Positions 59,787 to 64,000 of a stretch of 64,000 nucleotides of DNA are shown piece by piece; within the stretch, counting starts at the first letter, position 1, and every line of letters begins with the position of its first letter. This stretch comes from Artocarpus heterophyllus (taxonomy: Eukaryota; Streptophyta; Magnoliopsida; Rosales; Moraceae). The stretch is taken from NCBI GenBank assembly GCA_025403435.1, contig CM046333.1, positions 18,997,770-19,061,769 of the forward strand, in the 5' to 3' direction. The notes under the pieces are model-generated. The model saw only the letters and a program-made list of their open reading frames with translations. It had not been told where the DNA came from and made no database searches. The translations under genes were made by a program, and so were the position numbers.

Positions 59787-60558
59787 AATTAATTATAGTT
59801 TCGTTTAAAATCTTATAGATAACATACAACTTAAAACTTTTCTTTGTTATAAATTATGAGAATGGAATTTTGATAAAGAAAGAATAGGACACATAAACCA
59901 CTCACTTTAGAGAAGTGATACATGCAGTTTCAGAGAAATGGGGCACGATTTGTTCCTCTCTTTTTTTTTTGGCTTTTTTAACTTTGGTTTTCTATCATGT
60001 TTTCAAGAAAAAAAAATCACCCTAAAAAACTTAACTTTTCCAAAAAAAAACTTACACCTCTTTTTTTTTATTTACTTTTTTAACTGCATTTTTTTTCTTT
60101 TGCTTCATCATTGTTTTCATTTTATTATGTTAAAATAAATTCTTTCAAATTAAAATAACTTCTTCTAAATGTATTACATTTTATTTTACAATTTTATTTT
60201 CCATATAATTATTTGAAATGCTTTTAACTCTTTGCTTGCTGCTATTAAAATAATTTTGCTAGGTTTTTTTAATTAGCCCCCTCTACAATAACTTTTTTAT
60301 TTAATGTGCCTTTTTTTTAAAGTTTTTTCACTCCATCATTTTAACGATTATTTTTCAATAAATTCATTCCCTTTAATTTAACCTTGTCAGGGAATCTTGC
60401 AATGTGCTTTTTTCCTTGCTTTACTCTTATTAACACAATTTCTTTTCATATGTGCTTGTTGTTAGTTTTTTTTATTTATTTTGTCAAAAGATCCTCTACA
60501 ATATAATCCTTTTTTGATGTGCTCCTTTTGAATAGTTTTTTTCTGCATGTTGTCATTG

Positions 60559-60559
<1 letters not shown>

Positions 60560-60605
<46 letters not shown>
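60560..60605. repeat. (AT)n microsatellite
   Basis: About 23 uninterrupted AT units, within unit A of the tandem duplication. The corresponding place in unit B (ATATATGTAT near 61974) is short. Confidence 0.95.
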
Positions 60606-60609
<4 letters not shown>

Positions 60610-60779
60610 TCTATTTAGTTTTTTTTAACTATGTAACCTTATTATTTCAATAGTAATAGTTATAAAAAAATGTGTTAGTTGTGTATTAACTAACAACCAA
60701 AATCTTTATTCTTATATTAATTTTAAAAAATAATAATACAATAGTATTAAAAACTTGATATATAAATAAAATCTTCGTG

Positions 60780-61225
60780 GCTCCCCACATGCCATATGTT
60801 ATAAATGCGTCCTGAGTCATGATACCGTTCTTGTTGAAGAGATCAGTTCTCTCTCTTTTTTTTTTTTTTCGAAACATTGTTGCAGAGAAACCGATTGCCT
60901 GGTATATCTCGAAATCCAAAGGGCACGTGAAAAAAAGACAAAGAAAAAGAACAATACTACAATCATGCAAATGAACAGCCCATATGCCATATATTATAAA
61001 TGCGTCCTGAGTCATGATACGGTTCTTGTTGAAGAGATCAGTTCCCTCTCTTTTTTTCTTTTTTTTTTTCTTTTCGAAACATTGTTGAAAGAGAGTTAGT
61101 GGTCACTTTCATCAAGAAAACGACTGCCTGGTGTATCTCGAAATCCAAAGGGCACGTGAAAAAAAGAAAAAGAAAAAGAAAAAGAACAATACTACAATCA
61201 CGCAAATGAACAGCCCATATGGCTA
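60780..61225 (+). repeat. Two tandem copies of a G-box-containing module
   Basis: Each ~229-bp copy has ATAAATGCGTCCTGAGTCAT, TTGTTGAAGAGATCAGTT, a T-rich run, TCTCGAAATCCAAAGGGCAC and GTGAAAAAAAG. CACGTG lies at 60924-60929 and 61153-61158. Confidence 0.85.
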
Positions 61226-62154
61226 TCAATCTTTGTTTTAATTTTTAAATACATAATATTGTTTTTTATCTACTTACTTTGGACCTTAATTAATCGATTT
61301 TGGCTTTTTTCAACTTTGGTTTTTTTTTTTGACCTTTCTTTAAAAAATCAAAAAAATTATCCTTTCAAAATTAAAAAAAAAAACTTATACCTCTTTTTTT
61401 TTAAACTTTTTTAACCGTGTTTTTATTGGTTTTATTATTGTTATGTCGTTTTACCCTATCAAAATTAATTCTTTCAAAGTAAAATGACTTCTTCTAAATG
61501 TGGCACTTTTTTTTTTTACAATTTTATTTTCGATATGCTTATTTAGAATAATTTTTTCTCTCATTTGTTGCTATTAAAATAATATTATTGGCCAGTTTTT
61601 CTAATCAACCCACACTACAATAATTTTTTCCCTTAAAATGTATTTTTTTAAGTTTTTTCACCCATCCTTTAAAATTATTTAATAAATTCATTCCTTTTAA
61701 TTTAATCCTATTGGGGAATTTTGAAATGTACTTTTTTCCTTACTTCACTTTTATTACATAAGTTTTTTTTTTCATATGCACCCGTTCTTAGTTTTGTGTT
61801 TCTTTTTTTCATTTTGTCAAAAGATCCTCTACATTATAATAATTTTTTTTTGGTGTGCTTCTTTTAGATAGTTTTTTTCTACGTTCTTATTGAAAGAACC
61901 TCTATATTATAATACTTTTTTTGATGTGCTTCTTTTAGATAGTTTTTCCCATGTTTTTATTGAAATACACTCATATATGTATCTCTATTTAGTCATTTTT
62001 CTTACTATATAATTATTTTTTAAAAATGATAGTTATAAATAGATTTGTGTTAGTTGTAACTAAGAACTATGATCTTTATTATGATATTGAATTAAAAAAA
62101 TGATAATAGTACAATAATATTAAAAACTCAAAATAAAAAAATAAAAAAAATCTT

Positions 62155-62455
62155 CAAGATGGCTCCCACATGCATAGGACGTGAGGTTACTAGTACGTTA
62201 TAAATGTGTCCCAAGTTATGATACCCTTTTTGTTGAAGAGATCAGTTCTCTCCTTGTTTTTTTTTATTTTTTCCCAAACATTGTTGAAGAGAGTTAGTTG
62301 ACCCTATTATCAAAGTAACCAAAATCATTTCTTTACGTAGTATCTCTCGAAGTCCAAAGGGCACGTGAAAAGAACAAAAAACGAAAAAGAACAAAGCAAA
62401 ACAAAAGAACAACACTACAATCATGCAAGTCACAAAATGAACAGCCTACATGGCC
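62155..62455 (+). repeat. Third copy of the G-box-containing module
   Basis: It contains ATAAATGTGTCCCAAGTTAT, GAAGAGATCAGTTC, TCTCGAAGTCCAAAGGGCAC and CACGTG at 62362-62367, in the same order as the copies at 60780-61225 but more diverged. Confidence 0.8.
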
Positions 62456-62540
62456 ATCAGTCTTTGTTTTAATTTTTTTAAGTACGTATTGTTTTTTATC
62501 TACTTAGCTTGGACCTTAATTAATCATTTTTAAGACAACT

Positions 62541-63196
62541 CAAAGCAATCATTTTGTAGCACAAGTTTCATCTGCCTTGTGTATTATACGGCTACAACAT
62601 AGGTTAGATCATCTTTAATGCAAGTACCAATGCTAATGTTATATTTATTACCAAAAAGTGTAAAAATAGCATATTTGATCTATTATTTTATTTCATGCTT
62701 CAATACATGTGCTATTCAAATATTATATTTAGTTTTTGTCAAAATTATTAAACCTTAAAACTAGTAAAAGTAAACTCTTAATGTTAAAAAAATTAAAAAA
62801 TAAGAATTTTATAATTCTTAAAGTAAAAAAAAAAAAAACAATCTGCTAACCAATAAAAATCAAATGCTAAATTTGTTATATGTTAAACTTTGTAACAAAT
62901 TGTCACAAAATTTAGTGTATATCAAATTTGGTATTAAAAATGACGTTTGTATTGGGAAGTTTTTTTTTTACACGCCAAAAAATGAAGGTTTGGTATTTTT
63001 ATCAATTATTTTATTTTCAGAGAAATCCTTAATCTGGACACTTGATAATAGGTGTCATTGTCATCTATACTCGACTAGGAAGTGGGTTAATTAATGAGGC
63101 AGCTAAAGCTAGATATGTAACCTTAATTTTCTTAATCTTTTTTATTTATCACATAGATATACTTTGTTGCAATTAAATGTATAGGAGAAAACAAAA
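62541..63196. other. Spacer without recognised features
   Basis: AT-rich sequence with poly-A runs. A 76-codon open frame at 62864-63094 shows no recognised domain and is not annotated. Confidence 0.5.
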
Positions 63197-63355
63197 GGGT
63201 GTTTAGGAGCAATCGTTAGAACCACATTTAACTAAAAATATTGTAATATGTAAAAAAATTTTACTATAATATATTTTTTTTAATATTATAATATGTGAAA
63301 ATTTTACCCAATTACAATCAAAAGTTTTTTACTGTAACTATATTGCCAACCACCC
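63197..63355. mobile_element. Small MITE
   Basis: GGGTGTTTAGGAGCAAT to ATATTGCCAACCACCC, 159 bp with imperfect inverted ends and an AT-rich interior (TAATATGT, GTGAAAATTTTAC). Length and termini resemble 18287-18449 and 58407-58566. The target duplication is not clear. Confidence 0.65.
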
Positions 63356-63820
63356 TTTAATGTTGAGATGCAAACTCAACAAACCCAGATGTTGGATCCG
63401 GTACAAGAAACCAAAAACAGAAAAGAAAAAATGAAAATCATTTATTGTGGTCCAGCAGAAGTAGTTGAGAAGAATAAATAAAATTTGATCAAAAGGCTCT
63501 GAAGTGATATAGATAAATCAGCGGCTCAGATAAGCCCTAGCTACCTACCATTAGGTGTTTGGGTTGGTGTGGGTTGTGAAGTGACCATAATTGTTGGCAC
63601 ATGTTTCTTTTTCCTTCTGTTTTGTCCAATTACTCTAATCAGAAGGGGCACGAGGCCACATGCAGAATGATATGAATAGCAATTGGTTGGGAAATTTTAC
63701 ATGTATGTATGTATGTATGTATGTAAGTACGTTTGTGTATATATATGTATTAATAGGGATCTCCAATATAGATCAAGGGCATAACGAAATTGAAGGGGAG
63801 CTCTAGAGAAACAAATTGCT
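63356..63820 (+). promoter_or_regulatory. Proximal promoter and 5' UTR of the CER1-like gene
   Basis: The stretch has a GTAT microsatellite at 63700-63725, a TATA-like GTATATATATGTATT at 63738-63752, and about 70-80 bases from there to the start codon, of which the latter part would be 5' UTR. CTACCTACCATTAGG (63541-63555) resembles an AC-rich MYB element; wax genes are known MYB targets, but this site is only a guess. Confidence 0.45.
63700..63725. repeat. (ATGT)n microsatellite
   Basis: Six ATGT units next to the TATA-like element of the CER1-like gene. Confidence 0.95.
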
Positions 63821-63880
63821 ATGGCTACTACTCCTGGAATCCTTACTGACTGGCCATGGAAGCACCTTGGAAACTTTAAG
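63821..63880 (+). CDS. CER1: CER1-like aldehyde decarbonylase, exon 1 (partial gene)
   Basis: The ATG at 63821 opens exactly 20 codons, MATTPGILTDWPWKHLGNFK, ending at AAG|GTACTT, a good 5' splice site. This matches the N-terminus of plant CER1-type proteins (MA..PG.LTDWPW..LG.FK), and the first CER1 exon ends at this residue. CER1 is an endoplasmic-reticulum fatty-acid-hydroxylase-superfamily protein that, with CER3 and cytochrome b5, makes very-long-chain alkanes of cuticular wax. The rest of the gene is right of the window, so the histidine motifs cannot be checked. Only 20 residues support the call; it could be any CER1 paralogue. Confidence 0.72.
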
Positions 63881-64000
63881 GTACTTCTCATTTGCATATC
63901 TCTCTCTTATACTTGCAAAATTATACTCAGAATATCAATATCGTCTTCTCGTCTGCATCTGCTGGTCGAATGTAGGCTCTAAGTTATTTCCATCTTGTAG
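63881..64000 (+). other. Intron 1 of the CER1-like gene (to window edge)
   Basis: GTACTTCTCATTTGC opens the intron. The last bases of the window, TTTCCATCTTGTAG, look like a pyrimidine-rich 3' splice site ending exactly at 64000. If so the intron is 120 bp and exon 2 starts at the next base; an AG at about 63976 would give codons that do not resemble the family. Confidence 0.5.

Larger units (their letters stand above)
59957..62527 (+). repeat. Tandem duplication upstream of the CER1-like gene
   Basis: Unit A (about 59957-61297) and unit B (about 61298-62527) share, in order, CTTTGGTTTTCTATC-like poly-T sequence, TTCTTTCAAA..ACTTCTTCTAAATGT, ATCCTCTACA, GATGTGCT-CTTTT, the GAAGAGATCAGTTC module and the ending CTACTTACTTTGGACCTTAA. 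The offset is about 1329 bp in the left part and 1209 in the right. Unit A has an extra internal repeat of 229 bp. No gene is supported. Confidence 0.75.

Noticed and set aside
60686..61229. Minus-strand frames repeating MTQDAF and TCPLDFEI peptides
   Set aside because: They are created by the tandem module copies; frames differ between copies and contain poly-Lys runs from T tracts, so no gene is supported.
63976..64000. Exon 2 of the CER1-like gene starting at about 63977
   Set aside because: Codons after that AG do not resemble the family, and a better acceptor ends at 64000.

Overview
This window is AT-rich nuclear DNA of a flowering plant, probably a eudicot. The evidence is plant-type Ty1/copia and Ty3 retrotransposons primed by initiator-Met tRNA, a PIF/Harbinger transposase relic of the plant nuclease-like type, a CACTA foldback MITE, a fragment resembling chloroplast ycf2, and the first exon of a CER1-like wax gene at the right edge. 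Only that exon looks like a live host gene. Almost everything else is transposon DNA or its remains, and every transposon reading frame seen is broken.

Left part (1-25 kb). A scrap of LINE-type reverse transcriptase opens the window. It is followed by an old minus-strand copia LTR (375-2002), then a minus-strand Ty3/Tekay-like element with both LTRs and an AAAAA target duplication (2362-9060) that has lost its reverse transcriptase core. Next come a near-perfect foldback CACTA MITE (9869-10397, TSD TGG), a 5'-truncated minus-strand copia element (11327-16284) and a PIF/Harbinger element (17066-19431) whose transposase is split by a MITE. Two solo copia LTRs in opposite orientation close this part (20169-22158, TSD GACCG; 22866-24898, TSD AATTT).

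Centre (25-60 kb). A deep insertion nest. A Mutator-like terminal-inverted-repeat element (25050-59786) contains a ~4.5-kb solo LTR (25588-58646). That LTR is split by a long-LTR element without recognisable genes, LARD-like (27915-55057, TSD CGATT). Its 5' LTR is split by a complete but dead copia element (30139-45729, TSD CGATA/TGATA). The copia element carries a second ~4.5-kb solo LTR (35347-39799) in its protease-integrase interval and a 1.2-kb Tourist-like element (41115-42320, TSD TTT) in its reverse transcriptase. The layers can be peeled apart because most have matching target duplications and the interrupted sequence resumes on the far side.

Right part (60-64 kb). A ~1.2-1.3-kb tandem duplication carries three copies of a CACGTG-containing module, followed by a small MITE, a GTAT microsatellite, a TATA-like element and the CER1-like start codon at 63821. 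The first intron begins at 63881 and runs to the window edge.

No CRISPR array, rRNA gene, tRNA gene or bacterial feature is visible. Boundaries were set by eye from LTR ends, target duplications and repeated sequence; divergence statements are hand counts.
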